Assembly: GCF_014196425.1 (NCBI RefSeq)
Contig: NZ_JACIDR010000001.1
Coordinates: 682,001-746,000, forward strand
Length of the DNA: 64,000 nt
Direction of reading: 5' to 3'
Source: Hansschlegelia beijingensis
GTDB taxonomy: Bacteria > Pseudomonadota > Alphaproteobacteria > Rhizobiales > Methylopilaceae
Below are positions 25,452-46,536 of this stretch, piece by piece. Positions within the stretch are counted from its first letter, which is position 1. Each line of letters opens with the position of its first letter. A program made the position numbers and the translations under genes. Under the pieces are notes generated by a model. It was not told where the DNA came from, did no database searches, and saw only the letters and a list, made by a program, of their open reading frames with translations.

Positions 25452-25640
25452 ATGACGAGGAAGGCGACGCCCCCGGTTCCTCCCGGCAACCGGAGCCCGA
25501 AGGGAGCCGGCGACGACAAGCGCGCTTCACCGGGATCCGCCGCCGGCGGCAGCGGCCAGGTCGCGAATCCCGAGCAGCGCGGCCAGACCGGCAACACCAA
25601 GCAGAACACGACCCACCAGGGCCACCAGCAGGACCGCTGA
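25452..25640 (+). CDS. Small hydrophilic hypothetical protein (62 aa)
   Basis: Unrecognised; 62 residues starting at ATG 25452 behind a strong AAGGAGG. It is rich in Gly, Pro, Gln, Asn and Lys, without hydrophobic core or cysteines ([36 protein letters not shown]), so it is disordered. A similar NTT-QG-QQDR ending occurs in small proteins of related bacteria as far as I recall. It is followed 11 nt later by another 62-residue protein, so the two form an operon ending at the hairpin 25843-25875. Confidence 0.65.
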   Translation: MTRKATPPVPPGNRSPKGAGDDKRASPGSAAGGSGQVANPEQRGQTGNTKQNTTHQGHQQDR

Positions 25641-25651
25641 GGGAGCAGCCC

Positions 25652-25840
25652 ATGTCGACATCGACCAAGACGCCGAACAGCATCCGCCAGGGCGGCCCCG
25701 GCGCCTCGCACGAGAACGCCAAGGAGCCCCTCGAGGTCAGGAAACCGCCGGCGGACAGCGATCAGCGGGCGCGCAGCCGCGTGTCCACGGGCGGCGGCGA
25801 GGAGGACGCCCGGCACAGCCGCGACGAAAAGCGCAAATGA
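25652..25840 (+). CDS. Small hydrophilic hypothetical protein (62 aa), second of pair
   Basis: Unrecognised; 62 residues from ATG 25652, preceded by GAGGGAG. Charged and low in hydrophobic residues ([46 protein letters not shown]), so probably disordered. The same frame is open further upstream, but the ribosome site and the end of the preceding gene decide this start. It has no homology by eye to its neighbour beyond size and composition. Confidence 0.6.
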   Translation: MSTSTKTPNSIRQGGPGASHENAKEPLEVRKPPADSDQRARSRVSTGGGEEDARHSRDEKRK

Positions 25841-25842
25841 GA

Positions 25843-25875
25843 GAGGGCGGGGATCGGATGCCGATCCCCGCCCTC
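25843..25875. terminator. Strong hairpin between convergent small-protein operon and tRNA-Gly
   Basis: 15-bp perfect stem GAGGGCGGGGATCGG (25843-25857) / CCGATCCCCGCCCTC (25861-25875) with a 3-nt loop. There is no T run on either side, so it may act as a bidirectional, T-poor terminator or a 3'-end stabiliser. It starts 2 nt after the last stop codon and ends 5 nt before the tRNA-Gly 3' end. Confidence 0.6.
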
Positions 25876-25880
25876 GAATC

Positions 25881-25956
25881 TGGAGCGGACGACGAGACTC
25901 GAACTCGCGACCCTCAGGGTGGAAACCTGATGCTCTACCAACTGAGCTACATCCGC
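25881..25956 (-). tRNA. tRNA-Gly (anticodon TCC)
   Basis: 76 nt including CCA (complement of 25881-25883). Minus-strand sequence starts GCGGATG and ends with its partner CGTCCGC-T-CCA. The anticodon arm TCAGG-TTTCCAC-CCTGA gives TCC. D arm AGCTCAGTTGGTAGAGC and T arm GCGAG-TTCGAGT-CTCGT are canonical. Confidence 0.96.
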
Positions 25957-25986
25957 GGACGGCCCCGCGCGGAGGCCGTATCGACG

Positions 25987-26014
25987 AGATAAAGCAGCCG
26001 CGCCTGGGCCGCAA
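25987..26014 (-). promoter_or_regulatory. Candidate promoter of tRNA-Gly
   Basis: Minus strand: TTGCGG (26009-26014), 16-nt spacer, TTATCT (25987-25992), about 30 nt before the tRNA. The matches are moderate. The remainder of the 244-nt gap up to tuf contains no gene, and I could not pick a convincing tuf promoter in it. Confidence 0.4.
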
Positions 26015-26200
26015 TGGCGTCGCGGCGCAGGTGAGGCGCGCGGTCCTCAGACCCGGCTCATAATGGGTCTCGGCGCCAATCCGCGGACGTGTTTTGTGGG
26101 TCCTCAGCAGCCAAGACGCCATTTCGGGCTTGTGCGGCGGCGTGAACCTGCCTAGAGGAGCGGCGCTTCTCGGCACCGAGACCTCGAGCAGGATACGTCT

Positions 26201-27391
<1,191 letters not shown>

Positions 27392-27476
27392 TCGAAATCG
27401 GGGCGGCCCTCGCGGCCGCCCTGGTCGCCCGGCGGCGCAAGCCGTCCGGGGCGGGCCGCCCGCCCGCGAAAGGGAC

Positions 27477-27506
27477 TTGAAAGAACGCGCCGGGGCGTGC
27501 CATAAG
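27477..27506 (+). promoter_or_regulatory. Promoter of tRNA-Trp (and possibly secE-nusG)
   Basis: TTGAAA (27477-27482), 18-nt spacer, CATAAG (27501-27506), 31 nt upstream of the mature tRNA. No terminator is seen between the tRNA and secE, so it may also drive secE-nusG. Confidence 0.6.
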
Positions 27507-27537
27507 GCGAGCCCGCTCGAAACCCCCCGGCGACTCT

Positions 27538-27614
27538 AGGAGTGTAGCTCAACTGGTCAGAGCACCGGTCTCCAAAACCGGGGGTTGGGGGTTCGAGTCC
27601 CTCCACTCCTGCCA
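27538..27614 (+). tRNA. tRNA-Trp (anticodon CCA)
   Basis: 77 nt with CCA (27612-27614). Acceptor AGGAGTG (27538-27544) pairs with CACTCCT (27604-27610), discriminator G. The anticodon arm CCGGT-CTCCAAA-ACCGG reads CCA. T arm GGGGG-TTCGAGT-CCCTC. Confidence 0.97.
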
Positions 27615-27742
27615 CGCTCGGGCGGCGTTGGCGGGGCGGAACGTGAAGCGGAGCGCGCGACGGCTGGTGCGTCGCAGTCTTCCATTGTTGTGCGGGGTGC
27701 GAGCCTGTCTAGGAGCGCGCCCCTTTGGACGTTAACGAGGCC

Positions 27743-27940
27743 ATGGCGAAGACTTCTCCGGTGGAATTCCTGAGGCAGGTAGGCGCCGAGACCGCGAAGG
27801 TGGTCTGGCCGACCCGCCGCGAGACGATGATCACCACCGCGATGGTGTTCGTCTTCGTGTTCATCGCGGCCGTGTTCTTCTTCGTCGCTGACCTGCTTAT
27901 GCGCACCGGCGTCACCTGGATCCTGGGGTTCGGCCAATGA
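27743..27940 (+). CDS. secE: Preprotein translocase subunit SecE
   Basis: Small clamp subunit of the SecYEG channel in the inner membrane; 65 residues, the short single-helix form usual outside enterobacteria. The amphipathic helix SPVEFLRQVGAETAKVVWP with the conserved VWPTRRET precedes one membrane helix (MVFVFVFIAAVFFFVADLL). ATG 27743 with GAGG upstream is preferred over TTG 27725. Its stop overlaps the nusG ATG in ATGA. Its partner secY is at 54079. Confidence 0.93.
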   Translation: MAKTSPVEFLRQVGAETAKVVWPTRRETMITTAMVFVFVFIAAVFFFVADLLMRTGVTWILGFGQ

Positions 27941-28497
27941 GCGCTGTTGAGGCTCGCGCGGGCGGACGTCCCAAGCGCTGGTACATCGTCCACGCCTATT
28001 CGAACTTCGAGAAGAAGGTCGCCGAGTCGATCCGCGAGAAGGCGGAGCAGACCGGGCTTGCGGACCTCTTCGAGGAAATCCTTGTCCCGACTGAGAAGGT
28101 CGTGGAGGTCCGGCGCGGCCGGAAGGTGGACGCCGAGCGCAAGTTCTTCCCGGGCTACGTGCTGGTGAAGATGGACCTGACCGATCAGGCCTACCATCTC
28201 ATCCGCAACACCCCAAAGGTCACCGGCTTCCTCGGCGCGGAGAACAAGCCCTCGCCGATCTCGGAGGCCGAGGCCACCCGCATCATGCGGCAGGTTCAGG
28301 AGGGCATCGAGCGCCCGAAGCCGTCGGTCTCGTTCGAGATCGGCGAGCAGGTCCGGGTGTCGGATGGCCCGTTCGCGTCCTTCTCGGGCGTGGTGCAGGA
28401 CGTCGACGAGGCGCGGGCGCGTCTCAAGATCGACGTCTCGATCTTCGGCCGCGCGACGACGGTCGATCTCGAATACGGGCAGGTCGAGAAGGTCTGA
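27937..28497 (+). CDS. nusG: Transcription termination/antitermination factor NusG
   Basis: RNA polymerase-binding elongation factor; 186 residues. The NGN domain (WYIVHAYSNFEKKVAESI, FFPGYVLVKM, VTGFLG) binds the polymerase clamp. The C-terminal KOW domain (VRVSDGPFASFSGVVQDVD ... TTVDLEYGQVEKV) contacts Rho or ribosomal protein S10. The polymerase subunits and S10 are encoded downstream in this window. It overlaps secE by 4 nt. Confidence 0.96.
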   Translation: MSAVEARAGGRPKRWYIVHAYSNFEKKVAESIREKAEQTGLADLFEEILVPTEKVVEVRRGRKVDAERKFFPGYVLVKMDLTDQAYHLIRNTPKVTGFLGAENKPSPISEAEATRIMRQVQEGIERPKPSVSFEIGEQVRVSDGPFASFSGVVQDVDEARARLKIDVSIFGRATTVDLEYGQVEKV

Positions 28498-28603
28498 TCC
28501 GTTTCCAGCCGTGGGAGAAAGACGCCGGGCTCTTCGCTGCCCGGACGATCGATCGCACCACGGATCACGACGGCCGGTTGCAGCGCCGTCCAGGAGAACC
28601 TAA

Positions 28604-29035
28604 ATGGCGAAGAAAGTAACTGGCTACATCAAGTTGCAGGTGCCCGCGGGCGCCGCGAACCCGTCGCCGCCGATTGGCCCGGCGCTCGGTCAGCGCGGCC
28701 TCAACATCATGGAATTCTGCAAGGCGTTCAACGCGCAGACGGCCCAGCTTGAGAAGGGGATGCCGATCCCCGTCGTCATCACGGCCTATGCGGACCGCTC
28801 CTTCACGTTCCAGATGAAGACCCCGCCGGTCTCGTACTTCCTCAAGCAGGCGGCGAAGATCACCAAGGGCTCCCAGGCCACCGGCAAGTCCGCTGCTGTC
28901 GGCAAGGTCAGCCAGGCTCAGCTCCGCGAGATCGCGGAGAAGAAGATGGCCGACCTCAACTGCGACTCCGTCGATGCGGCGGTCGCGATGATCGCGGGCT
29001 CCGCCCGCTCGATGGGCCTCGCGGTGGAGGGCTGA
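28604..29035 (+). CDS. rplK: 50S ribosomal protein L11
   Basis: GTPase-centre protein of the large subunit; 143 residues. Proline-rich N-terminal domain ([21 protein letters not shown]) and RNA-binding C-terminal domain ([28 protein letters not shown]). It is the substrate of the PrmA methyltransferase encoded at 7093. GGAG precedes ATG 28604. rplA starts 2 nt after its stop. Confidence 0.97.
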   Translation: MAKKVTGYIKLQVPAGAANPSPPIGPALGQRGLNIMEFCKAFNAQTAQLEKGMPIPVVITAYADRSFTFQMKTPPVSYFLKQAAKITKGSQATGKSAAVGKVSQAQLREIAEKKMADLNCDSVDAAVAMIAGSARSMGLAVEG

Positions 29036-29037
29036 CC

Positions 29038-29736
29038 ATGGCGAAGATCGGAAAGCGCGTCGCCAAGGCCCGTGAGGGCGTCGATCGCACCAAGCTTTAC
29101 GGCCTCGACGAGGCGCTTGCGCTCGTCAAGGAGCGGGCGACCGCCAAGTTCGACGAGACCATCGAGGTCTCCATCAACCTCGGCGTCGATCCCCGCCACG
29201 CCGACCAGATGGTCCGCGGCGTCTGCCAGCTGCCGAACGGCTCCGGCCGGACCGTGCGGGTCGGCGTGTTCGCGCGCGGCCCGAAGGCCGAGGAGGCGAA
29301 GGCCGCCGGCGCCGACGTCGTGGGCGCCGAGGATCTGCTCGAGATCGTCCAGGGCGGCACGATCGAGTTCGATCGCTGCATCGCGACCCCGGACATGATG
29401 CCGCTCGTCGGCCGTCTCGGTAAGGTGCTGGGCCCGCGCGGCCTGATGCCGAACCCGAAGGTCGGCACGGTGACCACCGACGTCGCCGGCGCGGTGAAGG
29501 CCGCCAAGGGCGGCGCGGTCGAGTTCCGCGTCGAGAAGGCCGGCATCATCCACGGCGGCGTCGGCAAGGCGTCGTTCGACGCCGCCAAGCTCGCCGAGAA
29601 CATCAAGGCGTTCACGGACGCCGTGGTGAAGGCCAAGCCGACCGGCGCCAAGGGCCAGTACGTGCAGCGCATCGCCGTGTCCTCGACGATGGGCCCGGGC
29701 GTGCATGTCGAGCCCTCGACGGTGCTCGGCTCCTGA
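29038..29736 (+). CDS. rplA: 50S ribosomal protein L1
   Basis: L1-stalk protein binding 23S rRNA; 232 residues. Signature segments include [21 protein letters not shown] and [22 protein letters not shown]. In other bacteria L1 represses its own rplKA mRNA. A 9-bp hairpin (29749-29771) follows the stop. Confidence 0.97.
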   Translation: MAKIGKRVAKAREGVDRTKLYGLDEALALVKERATAKFDETIEVSINLGVDPRHADQMVRGVCQLPNGSGRTVRVGVFARGPKAEEAKAAGADVVGAEDLLEIVQGGTIEFDRCIATPDMMPLVGRLGKVLGPRGLMPNPKVGTVTTDVAGAVKAAKGGAVEFRVEKAGIIHGGVGKASFDAAKLAENIKAFTDAVVKAKPTGAKGQYVQRIAVSSTMGPGVHVEPSTVLGS

Positions 29737-30044
29737 TCTGACGAATTTCGCGCCGGGCTCGTCCCGGCGCGGGAAGGGCGGGGCGGAGCGATCCGCCCTC
29801 CCGACCTGTCCGAGAAAGCAGGCGTTCGCCCACGGGGGCGGATCCTAAGCCCGGAGCACCGGGACCTGCCGAGACGGGGAAGACCGGATTTCATCGTCCG
29901 GTTCGAACCATCGCCGTGAGCGCTCTTCGGGCGATCACGCGCGGACAGGCTTCAAGCCGCCGCTTCCGAGGCTCTCTGGCTCCGGAGGCGGTCGTTGCAA
30001 CCCGGCGGTCCGGCGCTTGTCGGATCGTCAACCGGAGAGAGCAC
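29737..30044 (+). promoter_or_regulatory. rplA-rplJ intercistronic leader region
   Basis: A 308-nt stretch without a credible gene. It holds a perfect 9-bp hairpin CGCGCCGGG/CCCGGCGCG (29749-29771) and a second GC stem around 29776-29798. Its position matches the L10 leader, where L10-L7/L12 binds mRNA and represses translation of rplJ in other bacteria. The start GTG 30045 is preceded by CCGGAGAGAG. I did not find a promoter in it. Confidence 0.5.
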
Positions 30045-30563
30045 GTGGACCGCGCGGAAAAGCGTGACATGGTCGCGACGCTGAACTCGGTGTTTTCGAA
30101 CTCCGGGGCCATCGTCGTCGCTCACTACTCGGGCCTGACCGTCGCCCAGATGTCGACCCTGCGTCGGCAGATGCGCGACGCCGGCGCGAGCGTGAAGGTC
30201 GCGAAGAACCGTCTCGCCAAAATCGCTCTCGAGGGCACGGAAGTGTCCCATCTCGGTTCGTTGCTGCAGGGCCCCACGGTCCTGGCCTACAGCGACGATC
30301 CGGTGGCGGCGCCGAAGATCGCGGTGGAGTTCGCCAAGGCGAACGACAAGTTCGTGATCCTTGGCGGCGCGATGGGCGCGACCTCCCTGAACGCCGACGC
30401 AGTGAAGGCGCTCGCCTCGCTGCCGTCGCTCGACGAACTGCGCGCCAAGCTCGTGGGCCTCATCCAGGCGCCCGCGACCAAGCTCGCTCAGCTCTCGACC
30501 GCGCCCGCTGCCAAGCTGGCGCGTGTGTTCGGGGCCTACGCCACCCGAGACGAGGCGGCGTGA
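30045..30563 (+). CDS. rplJ: 50S ribosomal protein L10
   Basis: Base of the L7/L12 stalk; 172 residues from GTG 30045 ([17 protein letters not shown]). The same frame is open to 29916, but GGAGAG just before the GTG and the family N-terminus decide the start. The rRNA-binding N-terminal domain ([32 protein letters not shown]) is followed by the C-terminal helix ([20 protein letters not shown]) that carries L7/L12 dimers. Confidence 0.95.
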   Translation: MDRAEKRDMVATLNSVFSNSGAIVVAHYSGLTVAQMSTLRRQMRDAGASVKVAKNRLAKIALEGTEVSHLGSLLQGPTVLAYSDDPVAAPKIAVEFAKANDKFVILGGAMGATSLNADAVKALASLPSLDELRAKLVGLIQAPATKLAQLSTAPAAKLARVFGAYATRDEAA

Positions 30564-30611
30564 GCCGTTCTTCACAATTCAAACCTGGTTCGAACTTAAG
30601 GACGTAAGACA

Positions 30612-30986
<375 letters not shown>

Positions 30987-31024
30987 GGCTGGGCGGACGA
31001 GCGATCGTCCGCGCCGCCTGAATA

Positions 31025-31110
31025 CCTGCGGGGCCGCTCGGCCGGTCCCGCAGGCGCATCAAAGCCGCGGGGAACGGCGTCGTTCGCGACGTCGGTTCCT
31101 ACGCGGCTTT
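31025..31110 (+). promoter_or_regulatory. rplL-rpoB attenuator/processing hairpins
   Basis: Hairpin A: CCTGCGGG (31025-31032) / CCCGCAGG (31047-31054). Hairpin B is long: AAAGCCGCG (31061-31069) / CGCGGCTTT (31102-31110), then GGAAC (31071-31075) / GTTCC (31095-31099), then CGTCG-TTCG-CGACG (31078-31091) with a stable TTCG tetraloop. It ends in only three T. In Escherichia coli this intergenic region holds an attenuator and an RNase III site; the same role here is inference. Confidence 0.55.
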
Positions 31111-31182
31111 CAGCGCCTCCGGACCCTTCCGGGACCGGAAAGCGCTTCTACAGCGGGCTCGCGACGAGATGGAGCCCGCCGC

Positions 31183-31222
31183 GCCTGATCCAAGCCCCGC
31201 GTCCGCGGTTTTTGGATCAGGC
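31183..31222 (+). promoter_or_regulatory. Hairpin in the rpoB leader
   Basis: Perfect 11-bp arms GCCTGATCCAA (31183-31193) and TTGGATCAGGC (31212-31222) enclose CCGCG/CGCGG (31197-31208), which is followed at once by five T (31209-31213). It ends 27 nt before the rpoB ATG. The inner stem plus T run resembles a small terminator nested in a larger stem. Confidence 0.5.
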
Positions 31223-31249
31223 GTGCCCTCGGCAGGATTGAGGAAGACG

Positions 31250-35365
<4,116 letters not shown>

Positions 35366-35392
35366 CGGCCGCGTCCTAGGACGCAGCCTCCG

Positions 35393-35423
35393 GGCGGACG
35401 GGCCATTGGCCCGCCCGCCTTTT
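35393..35423 (+). terminator. Terminator-like hairpin in the rpoB-rpoC gap
   Basis: Stem 35393-35404 / 35408-35419 (12 positions, one A-C mismatch), loop ATT, then four T (35420-35423). The 3' arm CCCGCCCGCC (35410-35419) can pair perfectly instead with GGCGGGCGGG at 35440-35449. It is probably a partial terminator or attenuator, as rpoB and rpoC must be co-expressed. Confidence 0.5.
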
Positions 35424-35499
35424 CGACTTTGGATTTTCAGGCGGGCGGGAACGGCGTGGCGGCGGCGCCCCGTTCCAGGCTTCGCTAAAGGAGACGGCG

Positions 35500-39696
<4,197 letters not shown>

Positions 39697-39731
39697 GGGC
39701 AGGGCGGTCCGCCTTCCGCTCGCACGATATG

Positions 39732-39766
39732 AAAGCCGCCGGAGCGATCCGGCGGCTTTTTCTTTT
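39732..39766 (+). terminator. Intrinsic terminator of the rpoBC operon
   Basis: 12-bp stem AAAGCCGCCGGA (39732-39743) / TCCGGCGGCTTT (39748-39759), GCGA tetraloop, then a T-rich tail (TTTTTCTTTT) to 39766. The following ~200 nt (39767-39967) hold nothing that I recognise. Confidence 0.92.
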
Positions 39767-39967
39767 CGCCTCGTCGAAGCTCAGGGCTGGCTCCACGCGG
39801 CCGGCGGCGGTACGGAATGACCGAGCCGGCCGCTGGCCGGAGCGGCCCTGGCCGCGTCGCAGACGGGCGCAGGGGCGCGTCAGGGCCTCGGCCGGCAGCG
39901 GCCCGCGATATCGGAGCTGCTCCGCCGAGCTGGCGGGGTCGAAATCCGCGGAATCCCTGACAGAGTG

Positions 39968-39996
39968 TTGACTATCTGCGAGTCGGCGGGTACAAG
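39968..39996 (+). promoter_or_regulatory. Promoter of the str-S10-spc supercluster (rpsL promoter)
   Basis: TTGACT (39968-39973), 17-nt spacer, TACAAG (39991-39996): the best sigma-70-like match in this part of the window. The predicted start lies near 40003, giving an rpsL leader of about 245 nt. Confidence 0.72.
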
Positions 39997-40248
39997 CCGC
40001 CTACTCTTCGGCAGGCGGTGATCCCACGCTGCTCGGTCGCGGTCCAACGCACCGACCTTTCGGGATCAGACGCTGCCGCGACCAGCTTGGGTCAGTTGCG
40101 GTTCATGACCGTCGTCGCTCGTCGGCGGCGGTCCTCTGCAAGGAGCGGCGCTCTCCACCGGGAAACCGGCGGAAGGCGTCAGTTTCGTTTTGTGCGCCGG
40201 CGTGCCGGCGCGCCGGACGTCGATCAAACGAAAGCGGTTAGGCCATCA
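39997..40248 (+). promoter_or_regulatory. rpsL 5' leader
   Basis: A stretch of about 250 nt between the promoter and rpsL without a credible gene; frames open here merely extend rpsL upstream. It includes a GC hairpin CGCCGGC/GCCGGCG near 40196-40212. It may host translational feedback (S7 in other bacteria acts further downstream); no known motif was recognised. Confidence 0.4.
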
Positions 40249-40620
40249 ATGCCCACCATCAGCCAGTTGATCCGCAAGCCGCGGCAAGCTCCCACGGCGC
40301 GCAATACGGTTCCGGCCCTTCAGGCGTGTCCCCAGAAGCGCGGCGTCTGCACGCGCGTCTACACGACCACGCCGAAGAAGCCGAACTCGGCGCTCCGTAA
40401 GGTCGCCAAGGTGCGTCTGACCAATGGCTTCGAGGTGATCGGCTACATCCCCGGTGAGGGCCATAACCTTCAGGAGCACTCGGTGGTCATGATCCGCGGC
40501 GGCCGCGTGAAGGACCTTCCGGGCGTGCGTTACCACATCCTCCGCGGCGTGCTCGACACGCAGGGCGTGAAGAACCGCAAGCAGCGCCGTTCGAAGTACG
40601 GCGCCAAGCGGCCGAAGTGA
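40249..40620 (+). CDS. rpsL: 30S ribosomal protein S12
   Basis: Decoding-centre protein; 123 residues from ATG 40249 ([12 protein letters not shown]). The conserved loops [13 protein letters not shown] and [13 protein letters not shown] keep the lysines whose mutation gives streptomycin resistance, so the gene is wild-type there. First gene of the str operon, 11 nt before rpsG. Confidence 0.97.
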   Translation: MPTISQLIRKPRQAPTARNTVPALQACPQKRGVCTRVYTTTPKKPNSALRKVAKVRLTNGFEVIGYIPGEGHNLQEHSVVMIRGGRVKDLPGVRYHILRGVLDTQGVKNRKQRRSKYGAKRPK

Positions 40621-40631
40621 GGAACTGAGCG

Positions 40632-41102
40632 ATGTCCCGTCGTCACTCCGCCGAACGCCGCGAAGTCCATCCCGATCCGAAGTTCGGGGACGTCGTGGTC
40701 ACGAAGTTCATGAACACCGTGATGCAGCACGGCAAGAAGTCGACCGCCGAGTCGATCGTTTACGGCGCGTTCGACACCGTCGAGTCGAAGCTCAAGCAGA
40801 GCCCCGTCGCGGTGTTCCATCAGGCGCTCGAGAACATCGCGCCGGCCCTCGAGGTCCGCTCCCGCCGCGTCGGCGGCGCGACCTACCAGGTCCCGGTCGA
40901 GGTTCGCCCGGAGCGCCGTCAGGCTCTCGCCCTGCGCTGGCTGCTCGCTTCGGCCCGTGCTCGCAACGAGAAGACCATGATCGACCGGCTTTCCGCCGAG
41001 CTGATCGACGCCTCGAATAACCGCGGAGCCGCGGTGAAGAAGCGCGAGGACACGCACCGCATGGCGGAAGCGAACCGCGCCTTCTCGCACTACCGCTGGT
41101 GA
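40632..41102 (+). CDS. rpsG: 30S ribosomal protein S7
   Basis: Primary 16S rRNA-binding protein that nucleates the small-subunit head; 156 residues. Landmarks: [20 protein letters not shown], the family signature [41 protein letters not shown] and the C-terminal helix [12 protein letters not shown]. It is 27 nt before fusA. Confidence 0.97.
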   Translation: MSRRHSAERREVHPDPKFGDVVVTKFMNTVMQHGKKSTAESIVYGAFDTVESKLKQSPVAVFHQALENIAPALEVRSRRVGGATYQVPVEVRPERRQALALRWLLASARARNEKTMIDRLSAELIDASNNRGAAVKKREDTHRMAEANRAFSHYRW

Positions 41103-41129
41103 CCCGAGACTAAGTTTAAGGACGCGATC

Positions 41130-43205
<2,076 letters not shown>

Positions 43206-43268
43206 TCCGACAGCGAGTTACGACGAACCCCATAGATACGAAGTTCAGAGAAGAACGGAGCCTTCGCC

Positions 43269-44459
<1,191 letters not shown>

Positions 44460-44534
44460 TCGGAACCTTCTTGCTTTGACCGCGGCGGGCGCGCCGGACC
44501 TCCGGCGCCGCCCGTCTCGTGGAGACGGACGAAC

Positions 44535-44843
44535 ATGAACGGCCAGAACATCCGGATCCGCCTGAAGGCGTTCGATCACCGCATCCTCGACACCTCGACT
44601 CGCGAGATCGTGTCGACGGCGAAGCGGACCGGCGCCCAGGTGCGCGGGCCCATCCCGCTGCCGACGCGCATCGAGAAGTTCACCGTGAACCGCTCGCCTC
44701 ACGTCGACAAGAAGAGCCGCGAACAGTTCGAGATCCGGACGCACAAGCGTCTCCTCGACATCGTCGACCCGACCCCGCAGACCGTGGACGCGCTCATGAA
44801 GCTCGACCTCGCGGCCGGCGTGGATGTCGAGATCAAGCTCTGA
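44535..44843 (+). CDS. rpsJ: 30S ribosomal protein S10 / NusE
   Basis: 102 residues, beginning [19 protein letters not shown]. Small-subunit head protein that also binds NusG and NusB in antitermination. The conserved [20 protein letters not shown] loop is intact. A GC hairpin lies in the tuf-rpsJ gap (44492-44507). Confidence 0.97.
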   Translation: MNGQNIRIRLKAFDHRILDTSTREIVSTAKRTGAQVRGPIPLPTRIEKFTVNRSPHVDKKSREQFEIRTHKRLLDIVDPTPQTVDALMKLDLAAGVDVEIKL

Positions 44844-44869
44844 TCGGATTATTCGGAAGGACGACGCAA

Positions 44870-45598
44870 ATGCGGTCCGGACTCATCGCACAGAAGCTGG
44901 GCATGACCCGCGTCTTCACGGACGCCGGCGAGCATGTCCCCGTGACGGTGCTGAAGGTTGACCAGTGCCAGGTGGTTGGCCACCGCACTGTTGAGGCTCA
45001 GGGCTACGTCGCGCTTCAGCTCGGCGCGGGCTCGCGCAAGCCGAAGAACGTGACGCGCGCCGAGCGCGGTCATTTCGCCAAGGTCGAGGTGGAGCCGAAG
45101 CGCAAGCTCGTCGAGTTCCGCGTCAGCGAAGATGCGCTGATCCCAGTCGGCGCCGAGCTGACCGCCGACCACTTCGTGGCCGGCCAGCGCGTCGACGTCA
45201 CCGGCACCTCGATCGGCAAGGGCTTCGCCGGCGCCATGAAGCGGCACAACTTCGGCGGCCTTCGCGCCACCCACGGCGTGTCGATCTCGCACCGTTCGCA
45301 CGGTTCGACCGGCGGCCGCCAGGATCCGGGCAAGGTCTTCAAGAACAAGAAGATGGCCGGTCACATGGGCGACGTGCGGGTGACCACTCAGAACCTGCGG
45401 GTGGTCTCCACCGACGTCGAGCGTGGGCTGATCCTCGTCGAGGGCGCCGTTCCGGGCGCCAAGGGCGGCTGGATCCTGGTGCGCGACGCCGTCAAGACCA
45501 AGCTGCCCGAGGGCACCCCGATGCCCGGCTCGTTCCGGGAGCGCGGCGCCGCCGCCGCTTCGGTCGAGACCTCGGCCACCGAGACGGAGAACGCGTGA
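44870..45598 (+). CDS. rplC: 50S ribosomal protein L3
   Basis: 242 residues from ATG 44870 ([16 protein letters not shown]), with GGAAGG upstream; the frame is open earlier across rpsJ but that is a shadow. The family signature [18 protein letters not shown] and the loop [20 protein letters not shown] reach toward the peptidyl-transferase centre. About 20 extra Ala/Glu/Thr-rich residues form the C-terminal tail. It ends one base into the rplD ATG. Confidence 0.96.
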   Translation: MRSGLIAQKLGMTRVFTDAGEHVPVTVLKVDQCQVVGHRTVEAQGYVALQLGAGSRKPKNVTRAERGHFAKVEVEPKRKLVEFRVSEDALIPVGAELTADHFVAGQRVDVTGTSIGKGFAGAMKRHNFGGLRATHGVSISHRSHGSTGGRQDPGKVFKNKKMAGHMGDVRVTTQNLRVVSTDVERGLILVEGAVPGAKGGWILVRDAVKTKLPEGTPMPGSFRERGAAAASVETSATETENA

Positions 45599-46221
45599 TG
45601 GTCGACATCGCGATCACCAAGGCCGACGGCCAGGCCGGCGAGACGGTCACGCTGTCGGACGACATCTTCGGCCTCGAGCCGCGGACGGACATCCTGCACC
45701 GCGTCGTGCGCTGGCAGCTCGCCAAGCGCCAGGCCGGCACGCACCAGACGCTCGGCCGCTCGGACATCGCCCGCACGGGCAAGAAGATGTACAAGCAGAA
45801 GGGCACGGGCCGCGCCCGTCACGCCCAGGCTTCGGCGCCGCAGTTCCGCGGCGGCGGTCGCGCCTTCGGGCCTGTCGTGCGCTCCCATGCGCATGACCTG
45901 CCGAAGAAGGTCCGCGCGCTCGGCCTGAAGCACGCGCTCTCGGCCAAGGCCCGCGATCAGCAGATCGTCGTCGTCGACGCCTTCGGTCTCGAAGAGGCCA
46001 AGACGAAGGCGTTCAAGGCGCACATCGAGAAGCTCGGCTTCTCGAACGCGCTGGTGGTCGACGGCGCCGAGGTGAACGCGAACGTCAAGCTCGCCGCTCG
46101 CTCCGTGCACACCGTCGACGTGCTGCCGGTTCAGGGCATCAACGTCTACGACATCCTCCGCCGCGACGTGCTGGTGCTGACCAAGGCGGCGATCGATGCG
46201 CTGGAGGCGCGCTTCAAATGA
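45598..46221 (+). CDS. rplD: 50S ribosomal protein L4
   Basis: 207 residues, taken from ATG 45598, which overlaps the rplC stop (TGATG); GTG 45595 would add one residue. The long loop [20 protein letters not shown] then [19 protein letters not shown] lines the exit tunnel (macrolide-relevant Lys and Gly are present). In Escherichia coli L4 represses the S10 operon; no leader of that type is visible before rpsJ. Confidence 0.96.
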   Translation: MVDIAITKADGQAGETVTLSDDIFGLEPRTDILHRVVRWQLAKRQAGTHQTLGRSDIARTGKKMYKQKGTGRARHAQASAPQFRGGGRAFGPVVRSHAHDLPKKVRALGLKHALSAKARDQQIVVVDAFGLEEAKTKAFKAHIEKLGFSNALVVDGAEVNANVKLAARSVHTVDVLPVQGINVYDILRRDVLVLTKAAIDALEARFK

Positions 46222-46511
46222 CCGATCTGCGCCATTACGACGTCATCCGGTCGCCGATCATCACCGAGAAGGCGACCTACGCGTCCGAAGAGAACAAGGT
46301 CGTGTTCCAGGTGTCCGACACCGCGACCAAGCCGCAGATCAAGGCTGCGGTCGAGAAGCTCTTCGACGTCAAGGTCGTGAGCGTCAACACGCTGGTCCGC
46401 AAGGGCAAGACGAAGCGATTCCGTGGCCGGCTCGGCCAGCAGTCGGACTCGAAGCGCGCGATCGTGACGTTGGCCGAAGGCCATTCGATCGACGTGACCA
46501 CGGGTCTCTGA
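46218..46511 (+). CDS. rplW: 50S ribosomal protein L23
   Basis: 97 residues, overlapping rplD by ATGA. Tunnel-exit protein that docks trigger factor and [23 protein letters not shown] and the loop [18 protein letters not shown] are typical. Confidence 0.97.
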   Translation: MTDLRHYDVIRSPIITEKATYASEENKVVFQVSDTATKPQIKAAVEKLFDVKVVSVNTLVRKGKTKRFRGRLGQQSDSKRAIVTLAEGHSIDVTTGL

Positions 46512-46536
46512 GGCGGGACGGGGAAGGGAGCCGACA

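Noticed and set aside
39729-39971. 80-codon frame after rpoC
   Set aside because: It starts in the terminator, lacks a ribosome site and is Arg/Ala-rich without features.
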